NCBI GenBank assembly: GCA_947456955.1
Contig: CANGTQ010000004.1
Span: forward strand, 93,496-157,495
Direction: 5' to 3'
DNA: 64,000 nt
From: Flavobacteriaceae bacterium
Lineage (GTDB): Bacteria > Bacteroidota > Bacteroidia > Flavobacteriales > Flavobacteriaceae
A program made the position numbers and the translations under genes. Shown here in pieces: positions 1 to 8,266 of this stretch. A model generated the notes under the pieces. The model was not told the DNA's origin and did no database searches. It saw only the letters and a program-made list of their open reading frames with translations. The number at the start of each line of letters is the position of its first letter. Positions within the stretch are counted from its first letter, which is position 1.

Positions 1-554
1 GAATGAAAAAAGAATTTCCCTTTATAATAAGATCGTAATATTCTCCATTCTTCGTCACGAATTATAGGTGGTAATTGCAATAAATCGCCAATAAAAAGAA
101 TTTGAACTCCGCCAAAAGGAAAATTTTTTCTTCGAACGGATTGCAACATAAAATCGATAGCATCCATCAAATCGGAACGGAGCATACTGACTTCGTCAAT
201 AATCAGCAATTCCATATTTTGAATAACTGATTTCTTTAACCCGCTCATCTTAAAATGCCTGCGTAACGTTGCTTTGGTTTCGAATTTAGAATATTCTAAA
301 AATTGAGGTGTAGAATTATCGGGAATAAATCCGCCGAAAGGCAGCTGAAACATCGAATGAATGGTAACGCCCCCAGCATTTAATGCGGCAATTCCAGTTG
401 GAGCCACGACTACACAATTTTTGTGTGTGGATTTAATTATCTCTTTGAGAAGTGTAGTTTTTCCAGTTCCCGCTTTTCCTGTAAGGAAAATGGAGCGATT
501 GGTTTGATTGATAAATTGCAATACATAGTTTGCTTCGGCTGATAATGATTTCAT
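1..554 (-). CDS. PIF1/RecD-like DNA helicase, N-terminal part (runs off left edge)
   Basis: The frame opens at the ATG complementary to 552-554 and stays open to base 1, so about 184 residues are visible and the C-terminus lies outside the window. A Walker A loop (GKAGTGKT, residues 26-33), a motif Ia-like APTGIAALNAGG (51-62), a Walker B (LLIIDEVSM, 116-124) and GDLLQLPP (156-163) follow the order seen in superfamily 1 helicases of the PIF1/RecD2 type. The family unwinds DNA 5' to 3' using ATP. The family assignment is firm; the exact subfamily depends on the missing part. It is separated from the next minus-strand gene by a terminator. Confidence 0.85.
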   Translation of the reverse strand, partial: MKSLSAEANYVLQFINQTNRSIFLTGKAGTGKTTLLKEIIKSTHKNCVVVAPTGIAALNAGGVTIHSMFQLPFGGFIPDNSTPQFLEYSKFETKATLRRHFKMSGLKKSVIQNMELLIIDEVSMLRSDLMDAIDFMLQSVRRKNFPFGGVQILFIGDLLQLPPIIRDEEWRILRSYYKGKFFFH

Positions 555-603
555 GGCGTATAATTTAGAAGCAAATATAAATCATTGTATTTCAATACAC
601 AAC

Positions 604-634
604 AAAAAAAGACCTACAAAATTAAGGTCTTTTT
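604..634 (-). terminator. Rho-independent terminator after the OmpH-like gene
   Basis: AAAAGACCT (607-615) pairs with AGGTCTTTT (625-633) around a short AT-rich loop. Read on the minus strand the stem is followed by a run of seven T. It lies 21 bases beyond the stop of the OmpH-like gene and upstream of the helicase start. Confidence 0.8.
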
Positions 635-654
635 ATCTTACAAAATAAGTTTTA

Positions 655-1227
655 CTATTTCTTTACTTTTTTAGGAGCTTCCTCTTTTTTACCCGCCGCA
701 TTATATTTATCATTAATCATTTTTATTACTTCATTTGTAATATCATAGCTGTCTTTTGCATATAAGATTGATGGTGCAGAATCGCCAGAACCATAAATAT
801 AATCGTATCCTTTTTCCTTTCCGTATTCTTTTAGTATTTTTCTGTAATTAACAACTAAAGAATCTATTTCGGCTCCACTTTCTTCTTGTAATTGTTGAAG
901 CATTGCTTGTTGAGCATAGTTTAATTGTTGTTCTCTTTGTGACAATTCAGCACCTTTTTGTTGTGCCCAAGCTTGACCATTTGTTTGAGCATTTTGCTTA
1001 AAACTTGCTGCTTCAGATTTAAAACGAGCCACTTCTGCTTCTAGCTGATTGCCCATAACTTTAGATTTGTCTTTATACTTAGCTCCTATGTCTTTTGCTT
1101 CTGTAGATTCGTCCATTAATTTAGAAGTATCAATATATGCTGTTTTGAATTCTTTTATTTCTGCTGTTTTATTACAAGAAATAAATACAATTGCTAATGC
1201 AAAAAGGATAACTGTTTTTTTAATCAT
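655..1227 (-). CDS. OmpH/Skp-family periplasmic chaperone-like lipoprotein
   Basis: This 190-residue protein begins with a lipoprotein signal (hydrophobic stretch then FISC, Cys18). A long Gln/Glu/Lys-rich helical region at about residues 50-115 resembles the coiled-coil tentacles of Skp/OmpH, and a short basic tail closes it. Skp-family proteins hold unfolded outer-membrane proteins in the periplasm. A lipid-anchored version is common in Bacteroidetes, and the exact client is unknown. The gene stands alone, with a terminator downstream and about 220 bases of non-coding DNA upstream. Start ATG is at 1227. Confidence 0.8.
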   Translation of the reverse strand: MIKKTVILFALAIVFISCNKTAEIKEFKTAYIDTSKLMDESTEAKDIGAKYKDKSKVMGNQLEAEVARFKSEAASFKQNAQTNGQAWAQQKGAELSQREQQLNYAQQAMLQQLQEESGAEIDSLVVNYRKILKEYGKEKGYDYIYGSGDSAPSILYAKDSYDITNEVIKMINDKYNAAGKKEEAPKKVKK

Positions 1228-1366
1228 GATTTGATAAATTTAATTTTGGTTTTCAAAAGTATAAAAATAAAATTCAATTAGCTAAATGTTAAATTGTAGT
1301 TGTTTTTTAGACTATAAGTTTTAATTATTATAAAAAATATAATAATAATGCTTTCTTATTATGTTT

Positions 1367-1393
1367 GGCTTTAAATTAAGCGATTTAAAAGCC
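1367..1393 (-). terminator. Weak hairpin downstream of the methyltransferase gene
   Basis: GGCTTTAAAT (1367-1376) pairs with ATTTAAAAGCC (1383-1393) with one bulged base and a six-base loop. No T-tract follows on the minus strand, so this is a possible transcript-end structure rather than a clear terminator. Confidence 0.3.
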
Positions 1394-1451
1394 TTTCTCA
1401 TTTCAAACAACTAAATGCGTATTTCTGCTTTTTTTAACCAAATGAATTGCT

Positions 1452-2309
1452 TTAAATTGATTTTTTCTGGTTTTTTATGATGTAAATGTGTGAAGAATAC
1501 TCTTTGCTTTGTTTTCCGCTATGATTTGATTTCAATCCGACAAAAAATGCTTTGATGAAATTCATTTTTCCGGTTTTGTATTTCTCTGATAATAGGCTTA
1601 CATAAAAACTGTCAAATTTCATTGGAAGTACTTTAACTAATTTCATTTCCTTTTCTGCAAATAATTTATCTATAGCTGTTTTTGAAAAATGCCAAATGTG
1701 TCTCGGCACATCAAAAGCTGCCCAAAATCTTCCGTAATAATTTGCATCAAAGGATTTAAAATTTGGAACTGCAATAATAATTGTTCCAGATGGTTTTAAT
1801 AATCTTTTCAACTCTAAAATATACTCATCAAGATTTGGGACATGTTCTAAAACGTGCCACATCGTAATCAAGTCAAAGGAATGACTTTCTAAATTGGAAA
1901 GATTAGTTGCAAAATTTACTCCTTTATTAATTGCAATTGTTTTTGCTTTTGCGCTCGGTTCTATTCCTGTTGTGTCCCAACCATCACTTTTGGCAACAAC
2001 TAAAAAGTCTCCCGTGCCTGCTCCAATATCTAATAGCTTTCCTTTCTCAGATTCTGCATTAATTAATTTGACTTTGTTTTTAAGTGCAATATTTTTTATG
2101 AAATGATACATTCTTTCAAACAACGAACGCTTTCCATCAGTATGCGAAATATAATCTTCGCTTTCGTAATAGCTTGGTAATTTTTCTATACTTGGCTTTG
2201 GAAATGTGATTAACAAATCATATTCCGGGTTGTGATGCAATTCGAAAATTTCTTTTGAAACAGAATAGTCTCTGACTTTTAGATGAAAAATATTATTTTG
2301 AAAACTCAT
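1452..2309 (-). CDS. Class I SAM-dependent methyltransferase
   Basis: This 285-residue protein has the SAM-binding motif I DIGAGTGDF (94-102), an acidic motif II ending in GIEPS (about 115-119) and WHVLEHVPN in the motif IV region, as in Methyltransf_23/11 families. RFWAAFDVPRHIWHFS in the C-terminal half is typical of methyltransferases often found with cell-envelope genes. The substrate cannot be told from sequence. It follows mnmG on the same strand with a 55-base gap that contains a parS-like site. Start ATG is at 2309. Confidence 0.8.
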   Translation of the reverse strand: MSFQNNIFHLKVRDYSVSKEIFELHHNPEYDLLITFPKPSIEKLPSYYESEDYISHTDGKRSLFERMYHFIKNIALKNKVKLINAESEKGKLLDIGAGTGDFLVVAKSDGWDTTGIEPSAKAKTIAINKGVNFATNLSNLESHSFDLITMWHVLEHVPNLDEYILELKRLLKPSGTIIIAVPNFKSFDANYYGRFWAAFDVPRHIWHFSKTAIDKLFAEKEMKLVKVLPMKFDSFYVSLLSEKYKTGKMNFIKAFFVGLKSNHSGKQSKEYSSHIYIIKNQKKSI

Positions 2310-2342
2310 ATAAAGACTGTATTGATAAGGCTTGGCTAAATT

Positions 2343-2358
2343 GGTTTCACGTGGAACG
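2343..2358. other. parS-like ParB binding site 1
   Basis: GTTTCACGTGGAAC at 2344-2357 is identical in 14 core bases to the second site at 4328-4341. Its reverse complement matches the bacterial chromosomal parS consensus TGTTNCACGTGAAACA at all but the two outermost bases. It sits in the short gap between the mnmG stop and the methyltransferase start. No parB gene is in the window. Confidence 0.75.
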
Positions 2359-2364
2359 TAAAAA

Positions 2365-4236
2365 TTATCTTCCCATGTAAATTAATAAAACTGAAATGTC
2401 AGACGGAGAAACTCCGCTTATTCTTGATGCTTGTGAAATGGTTATCGGACGGATTTTGCTTAACTTTTGCTTTGCTTCAATCGACATGGACTTTATTTTA
2501 TTATAATCGAAATTCTCAGGGATTTTAATATCTTCTAAACGTATTAATTTCTCAGCGTTGTTTCTTTCCTTTTCGATGTAACCCGAATATTTAACTTGTA
2601 TTTCGGCTTGTTCAATTATTTCTTTATCTAAATCATTTTCGGCAACGTAATTTTTCACCTTATCAAACTTCATAAAGTCATCCAATTCAATTTGCGGGCG
2701 TGAAAAGACTTTAAACATTTTATCCGACTGAGCCATTACTGAACTTTCTTTGGCCTCCAAAATTGGATTTGCCTCTTCTGGACTTATACTGGTTTCCTTA
2801 AAAAAGTTTACCATTTTTTCGCTTTCATTGAACTTATGCTCCATTCTTCTTAATCGCTTTTCAGAAGCTAATCCGATTTCATATGCCTTTGGAGTCAATC
2901 TAAAATCGGCATTATCTTGTCGTAATAGTGTTCTGTATTCGGCACGAGAAGTAAACATCCTATAGGGTTCTTCCGTTCCTTTTGTAATCAAGTCATCGAT
3001 CAAAACGCCTATATAAGCTTCATCGCGGCGCAAAATCATTGGGTCTTTTTCTTTTACTTTTAAAGCAGCATTTATTCCTGCCATCATTCCTTGAGACGCT
3101 GCTTCTTCATAACCTGTTGTGCCATTTATTTGTCCGGCAAAATATAATCCTTCAACAAGTTTGGTTTCGAGTGTATGCTTTAATTGCGTAGGTGGAAAAT
3201 AATCATACTCAATGGCATAACCTGGACGAAAAAACTTAACTTTTTCAAAACCTTCAACCGAGCGCAAAGCTTTAAACTGAATGTCTTCAGGTAGTGAAGT
3301 GGAAAAACCATTAACATAAACCTCGACAGTATTCCATCCTTCGGGCTCAACAAATAATTGATGCCTTTCTTTATCAGCAAAACGATTTATTTTATCTTCA
3401 ATAGATGGACAATATCTTGGACCTATACTTTTAATTCTTCCATTAAACATTGGGGAACGATCAAAACCTTCTCGTAAAATACTATGCACTTCATTTGAAG
3501 TATAGGTCATGTGACACAGCATTTGATGTGTCAATGGTTTTGTTTCGTCAGAATAAGAGAATTTATCCGGAATATCATCTCCGGGTTCTTCCCTCATTTT
3601 AGAATAATCCAATGAGCGTCCATCTACTCTGGGCGGTGTTCCGGTCTTCATCCTTCCGGCTTCAAAACCTACTTTGACTAAATCATCTGTAATTCCGAAG
3701 GCAGCACTTTCTCCCGCTCTTCCTCCACCAAATTGTTTATCTCCAATATGGATTAAACCATTAAGGAAAGTTCCATTAGTAAGGACAACCGTTTTTGCCT
3801 TAATTTCAATTCCAAGTGAAGTTACAATTCCTTCTATTTTATTATTCTTAATCAAAAGCCCTTTAACCATTTCTTGATAGAAATCGAGATTTGGGGTTTG
3901 TTCTAGTCGCAATCGCCATTCTTCTGCAAATCGCATTCTGTCTGACTGCACTCTTGGCGACCACATCGCAGGTCCTTTTGATTTATTCAACATTTTAAAT
4001 TGCACAGCTGTATTGTCTGATACAATTCCGGAATAACCACCAAGCGCATCAATCTCACGTACGATTTGTCCTTTTGCAATTCCGCCCATCGCAGGATTAC
4101 ACGACATCTGAGCTATATTTTGTAGACTCATTGTAACTAACAAAGTGCTACAGCCTAAATTGGCTGCTGCAGCTGCAGCTTCACATCCTGCATGCCCTGC
4201 TCCTACTATTATTACATCGTATTTTTCTAAAAACAT
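2365..4236 (-). CDS. mnmG: tRNA uridine-5-carboxymethylaminomethyl modification enzyme MnmG (GidA)
   Basis: This 623-residue FAD protein works with MnmE to install the cmnm5 group on wobble uridine-34 of certain tRNAs. It starts with the dinucleotide-binding GAGHAGCEAA (12-21), carries the conserved SCNPAMGGIAKG segment, and ends in the family GVSPSDISVLLIY region. Length is normal. It lies between two parS-like sites, one 7 bases past its stop and one about 90 bases before its start in the end of ybeY. Start ATG is at 4236. Linkage of gidA to the origin and parS is common in bacteria, and here parA/parB are not adjacent. Confidence 0.97.
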   Translation of the reverse strand: MFLEKYDVIIVGAGHAGCEAAAAAANLGCSTLLVTMSLQNIAQMSCNPAMGGIAKGQIVREIDALGGYSGIVSDNTAVQFKMLNKSKGPAMWSPRVQSDRMRFAEEWRLRLEQTPNLDFYQEMVKGLLIKNNKIEGIVTSLGIEIKAKTVVLTNGTFLNGLIHIGDKQFGGGRAGESAAFGITDDLVKVGFEAGRMKTGTPPRVDGRSLDYSKMREEPGDDIPDKFSYSDETKPLTHQMLCHMTYTSNEVHSILREGFDRSPMFNGRIKSIGPRYCPSIEDKINRFADKERHQLFVEPEGWNTVEVYVNGFSTSLPEDIQFKALRSVEGFEKVKFFRPGYAIEYDYFPPTQLKHTLETKLVEGLYFAGQINGTTGYEEAASQGMMAGINAALKVKEKDPMILRRDEAYIGVLIDDLITKGTEEPYRMFTSRAEYRTLLRQDNADFRLTPKAYEIGLASEKRLRRMEHKFNESEKMVNFFKETSISPEEANPILEAKESSVMAQSDKMFKVFSRPQIELDDFMKFDKVKNYVAENDLDKEIIEQAEIQVKYSGYIEKERNNAEKLIRLEDIKIPENFDYNKIKSMSIEAKQKLSKIRPITISQASRISGVSPSDISVLLIYMGR

Positions 4237-4240
4237 ATTA

Positions 4241-4322
4241 TAATTAGGATTTAGGAAAAGGGAATTAGGATTTGATTCAGATTTGGTTAATCATTAATCG
4301 TAAATCTCGAATTCCTAAATCA
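4241..4322. repeat. Degenerate short-word repeats upstream of mnmG
   Basis: The word AATTAGGATTT recurs (4242-4252, 4263-4273), followed by reverse-sense relatives such as AATTCCTAAATC near 4310-4321. This is a non-coding spacer of near-repeated words like those in several other gaps of this window. No function is known. Confidence 0.45.
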
Positions 4323-4742
4323 TTATTGTTTCACGTGGAACATCTTCATTTTTTCTTCTTCTTTCAGACGCATAACCTTTTCGTCTTCCTCGTTTTTGTC
4401 TTTGTAGCCACAGTAATGCAAAATACCGTGAACTAATACTCTTCTTAATTCTTCTTCAAAAGTAACATCAAAATCTTGAGCGTTTTCTACAACTCTTTCA
4501 ACAGAAATAAACACATCTCCGTGTAACTCATTTCCTACAGAATAATCAAAGCTAATAATGTCTGTTAAAGTGTCGTGGTCTAAATACTGTTGGTTAATTT
4601 CAACTAAATAGTTGTCGTCACAGAAAATATAATTAATCTCTCCTTCGTGCTTACTTTCAGAGCTAATAACTTTAGAAAGCCAATCTGAAAATAACTGTTC
4701 GTCATCTAGTTTAAAATCTAACTCGTAATTAAAACTAATCAT
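4323..4742 (-). CDS. ybeY: Endoribonuclease YbeY (rRNA maturation factor)
   Basis: This 139-residue protein matches YbeY, a metal-dependent RNase involved in 16S rRNA 3'-end maturation and ribosome quality control. The signature is HGILHYCGYKD (105-115): the usual third zinc ligand His is Asp115, a substitution I associate with Bacteroidetes members. Its ATG overlaps the DUF4175 stop by 8 bases, so translation is probably coupled. Its last codons (FHV of the tail MFHVKQ) are encoded by the parS-like site at 4327-4342, which may explain this unusual C-terminus. Confidence 0.92.
   Translation of the reverse strand: MISFNYELDFKLDDEQLFSDWLSKVISSESKHEGEINYIFCDDNYLVEINQQYLDHDTLTDIISFDYSVGNELHGDVFISVERVVENAQDFDVTFEEELRRVLVHGILHYCGYKDKNEEDEKVMRLKEEEKMKMFHVKQ
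4327..4342. other. parS-like ParB binding site 2, inside the 3' end of ybeY
   Basis: On the minus strand this reads TGTTCCACGTGAAACA, a full 16/16 match to the parS consensus TGTTNCACGTGAAACA first defined in Bacillus subtilis. It overlaps the last codons of ybeY. The second site lies about 1,984 bases away on the other side of mnmG. Confidence 0.85.
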
Positions 4743-7700
4743 TGGTTTTAAAATATTCTTGAACCCTTTGGTTAAAATTGGAGCGCAAAGGTAAGCTTTG
4801 TCTATTTAAAATCTCAATACTTTTTAAATATTCTTGCAGCCTGCTTGGTAATGCAGTAGCTTGATTATTAAATTCTTTTTTATTTGTTTCTGATTGACGT
4901 TTCTTATCTTCTCCTTGTTGTTGTAGTGCTTTTTCTAATTTAAGCAGTTCATATTTAACATTCAAAATCTTTTGAAGCGTTTCATTATTAAACCCTTTGT
5001 TCAATAATTGCTTTTCTATTTGTTTCATTTGGTCCAAAGTGTTTTGACCATTTCCGCCAACACCTTGTTTCTTTAATTCTTTTTCTAAAGCTTCTCTCAA
5101 TTGCTGTTGTTCTTTATAAATCTCCATGATAGCTTTAGCATCTCCTTCACCGTCTTGACCGTTTTCGCCACCTTTGTCCTTTCCTTGCCCTTGGCTGTTT
5201 CCATTACCGCTTTTTCCTCCTTTTCCGCCTTTTCCATCTTTCTGACCATCGCCCGGTTTATTTCCTTCTTGGCCCTGACCTTCTTTTTCTCCTTTATTTC
5301 CCTCTTGTCCTTCTCCTGGCTTATCGCCTTTCTTCATACCCTTTTTCATCTTTTCCCCCAAACCGTCTTGCTTCTTAATAATGTCCGGCAATTGCATCCC
5401 TTCTCCTTGCCCTTGACCCGGTTTAGGTTTCCCGGCTCCAGCGCCCGACATTTGCATTTGCATACCATTTAAAATATCACTTAACATATCTGCAAGTTTG
5501 TTAGAAGATGAAACAGCATATTGTTGATGTGAATTCCCCTTTGGAACGTTGGCCTCTGCTAAAGTTTCAATTGCTTTATCTACATTGTATTGTACGTTTC
5601 CTATTTCCTTTGTAATATCTTCCGCAATTTTTGGGTTTCTTAAAGACATCGCGAACAAACTATCATCAACATGTTTGAATTGTTGTTTTATATCTTGTTG
5701 TATTTTTAAGTTTTTATTGAATGATGGAGCTCCTCGTTTTAAGTTTTTAAACTGCTTCATTACCTCTTCCTGAGAAAATGAATACGCTAAAAGATTATCC
5801 AAAATCTGACGAAGCATCTCAACATCTTCTTCCATTTGTTCCTTTTCACCCGAAGCCATTTGTTCTTGCATTTTCTGGCTCATTTGCTTCATTTTTTTTG
5901 ACGCACTCTTTTGTTTTGGTTTCGCTTTTTCTTTTTGGTTTTTTTGTAATTGATCTTTTGCGTTATTTAAATCTTCATCTATGCTTTTCTCTTTTTCTTC
6001 CGATTTAGGTAAATCCATCGGAGCTTTTAGCTCTTTGTTCTCTTTGTCTAAATCTTTTAATTCTTCTTTAATTTTATCAAATTCTTTATTGATTTCTTCT
6101 TGTTTTTCAACATTATTATCATCAATTTTATCTGCAAGTTTGTCTTGCTTTTCTGCAAGTTTGTTAATTTTATCAACTATTTGTTGGGCTTTTTTCTCCA
6201 CATAATAACGCTTAGTCAACTCTACTAATTGTTCTAAACTCTTAGTCTGATTTTTACTGGCTTGTTGGAACTTTTCCATTTTGTCAAACAACTCTTCCTT
6301 GCTGATTTTATCATTCAGTTTTTGAAGCTCTTCCAATAATTTCTTGTTCTTTTCAATCTCTTCTTTAGTCTTCTCTAATCTATCTTGAAGCAACTCTTTT
6401 TTTTCGTCTTTTTTATCCGTTTTGAACTTTTCAAGATTGTCTTTCATTTTCTCCGAAAACTCTTTCATCATTTCGTCTTGTTGTTTTTGACGCTGAATAA
6501 AATCGTTTACTTTCTGTTGCTCTTTGTATTCTAAATTCTCTTTTTCCTTGCCCATTTTTTGCAACTTATCCAACTCTGACAGTTGTTTGTCTTGTGCTTT
6601 TAAAGATTTTGCTAAAGAGTTTATATTCTCATTTTGTTGGTTCATTATTTCGTCTTGTTTCTCCTCTTCAGTTGCAATTCTGTTGCTAAACACCGAAGAT
6701 TTGGTGCTTTTGAAGTTGTGAAGAGCATCGTTATCAAAAATCTCGAAATAATATTCATAGGAAACTCCTTCTTCTACAGGAAGGTTGCTTGGGAAAGAAA
6801 ACACAAACTGGTCATAAACATCTCTCTTTATTGAAATCAAAGCCTTTTTAGTACTATTTGGAGTGTTCTTGGGATAATAGACTATTTGAAGTTTTGACAA
6901 GCCATAATCATCTGAAACCTGACCTAAAACAAAGTTCTTGTTTACCTTTAAACTATCTGGTAGATTATTTACATTGATAGTTGGGGACTGATCTTTGATT
7001 ACAGAAATTTGATAATTCAGTTTTTCATAATTCCGAACTTTATTATTTGAAGTTAAAATTTGATAATCTACATTTTGAAGGATACTTTTTGACAATGAAA
7101 ATATATTATCTTGTTTTGTAAAAGAATAATGTGCGTTCTCATTAACCCAATCCACCTTTTGTGTTGCTAAAGTGTTCATTTTCCAAGTTACCTGAGTTCC
7201 TTCCGGAATTATAGCGTTCCCTGTTCCTTTAACAACTTCCGACTTTTTATTTAAATAATTTGGGAAATTCAACACCATTTCAAAGTTGGCAATCGACGGA
7301 ACGGTAACAACCTTCAGCGTATAATCGTTTGAGGAAACATCATTGGCTTCAATATGAAATTCTATATCTTCAGAAGGTTTCGGAATCACAAATTCAAATT
7401 CACCTGCTTTACTACTTTCCATAAAATAACTTTCATCTCCTATTAAAATCAGGGCATTTTCAGGGATAACTTTACCAACGGTTCTTACTTTCAACAAGAA
7501 ATCTTTATTTTGTTCTGTTTGTAAATTCGTATTCAAAACCTCAAATTCAAAAGGTGCTGGCGGTAAAAACTGTTGTTTAAAATTCACTACTCTATTGAAA
7601 CTTTGTGAAATAAAATTACTATTTCCTGAGAGATAAAAGAATGCAAAAAACAAAATAGGAATTATCGCCAAAGGCAAATATTTCTTGTTATTACCAAAGT

Positions 7701-8133
7701 TAACAGCATTCCCGAAAGGAATCGTTTGCAGTGTATTTGCTTTTTGGTCAATCGATGCGGCTAACAATTCGGATTTGTTACTATCATAAGAAAGCTGTAA
7801 AAAATTAGTCAGTTTATCTTCTATTTCACCAAAATGATTTCCGATAATCTTCGAAGCTTCCTCGTAATCAATTCCCTGCTGCAATTTGGATAATTTGAAT
7901 AGCGGAAAACAAATAAATCTAAAAAAAAGAAAGAGTTCAACAAGAACAAATGTGTAAAACAATATAGTTCTGGCGGTTGGTTTAAGCCAAAGAAAATATT
8001 CTATAAACAATGTGAATATAAAATACATCAAACCAATACCGACAAAGAAAATAATTCCCTTCAGTAATTCGTTAGTGTAATACTTAGTAATAAAGTCCTC
8101 TAACTTTTTATATATAATCTTTGAATTGTCCAA
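4735..8133 (-). CDS. DUF4175 family membrane protein with long coiled coil
   Basis: This 1,132-residue protein has two N-terminal membrane helices (about 25-47 and 57-77) and a third (153-169). A beta-rich region with repeated domain-like blocks runs to about 470. Long Lys/Glu/Gln coiled coils follow (about 480-780), then a Gly/Lys/Gln/Asn low-complexity stretch near 900-1005, and finally a helical tail. This matches DUF4175 proteins of Bacteroidetes, whose function is unknown. No ATG fits the N-terminus: the frame opens at TTG (8131-8133), and the first internal Met lies inside a membrane helix, so TTG is the likely start. It is the first gene of an operon with ybeY. Confidence 0.85.
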   Translation of the reverse strand: MDNSKIIYKKLEDFITKYYTNELLKGIIFFVGIGLMYFIFTLFIEYFLWLKPTARTILFYTFVLVELFLFFRFICFPLFKLSKLQQGIDYEEASKIIGNHFGEIEDKLTNFLQLSYDSNKSELLAASIDQKANTLQTIPFGNAVNFGNNKKYLPLAIIPILFFAFFYLSGNSNFISQSFNRVVNFKQQFLPPAPFEFEVLNTNLQTEQNKDFLLKVRTVGKVIPENALILIGDESYFMESSKAGEFEFVIPKPSEDIEFHIEANDVSSNDYTLKVVTVPSIANFEMVLNFPNYLNKKSEVVKGTGNAIIPEGTQVTWKMNTLATQKVDWVNENAHYSFTKQDNIFSLSKSILQNVDYQILTSNNKVRNYEKLNYQISVIKDQSPTINVNNLPDSLKVNKNFVLGQVSDDYGLSKLQIVYYPKNTPNSTKKALISIKRDVYDQFVFSFPSNLPVEEGVSYEYYFEIFDNDALHNFKSTKSSVFSNRIATEEEKQDEIMNQQNENINSLAKSLKAQDKQLSELDKLQKMGKEKENLEYKEQQKVNDFIQRQKQQDEMMKEFSEKMKDNLEKFKTDKKDEKKELLQDRLEKTKEEIEKNKKLLEELQKLNDKISKEELFDKMEKFQQASKNQTKSLEQLVELTKRYYVEKKAQQIVDKINKLAEKQDKLADKIDDNNVEKQEEINKEFDKIKEELKDLDKENKELKAPMDLPKSEEKEKSIDEDLNNAKDQLQKNQKEKAKPKQKSASKKMKQMSQKMQEQMASGEKEQMEEDVEMLRQILDNLLAYSFSQEEVMKQFKNLKRGAPSFNKNLKIQQDIKQQFKHVDDSLFAMSLRNPKIAEDITKEIGNVQYNVDKAIETLAEANVPKGNSHQQYAVSSSNKLADMLSDILNGMQMQMSGAGAGKPKPGQGQGEGMQLPDIIKKQDGLGEKMKKGMKKGDKPGEGQEGNKGEKEGQGQEGNKPGDGQKDGKGGKGGKSGNGNSQGQGKDKGGENGQDGEGDAKAIMEIYKEQQQLREALEKELKKQGVGGNGQNTLDQMKQIEKQLLNKGFNNETLQKILNVKYELLKLEKALQQQGEDKKRQSETNKKEFNNQATALPSRLQEYLKSIEILNRQSLPLRSNFNQRVQEYFKTND

Positions 8134-8266
8134 TTTTTATAAATTCTTTTTATAACCGATAAATGTACAATTTTTACTGAATAACCAAGCGTTAAAAATT
8201 TGCCAAACAACAAACTATTGTATTCTATAAAATCTTTGCTAATTTTATAACAAAATCTCGTTGATT

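Noticed and set aside
5101..6205. Several plus-strand open frames opposite the DUF4175 gene
   Set aside because: They are rich in Leu/Ser/Phe because they mirror the Lys/Glu coiled-coil codons on the other strand; no domain or start signal supports them.
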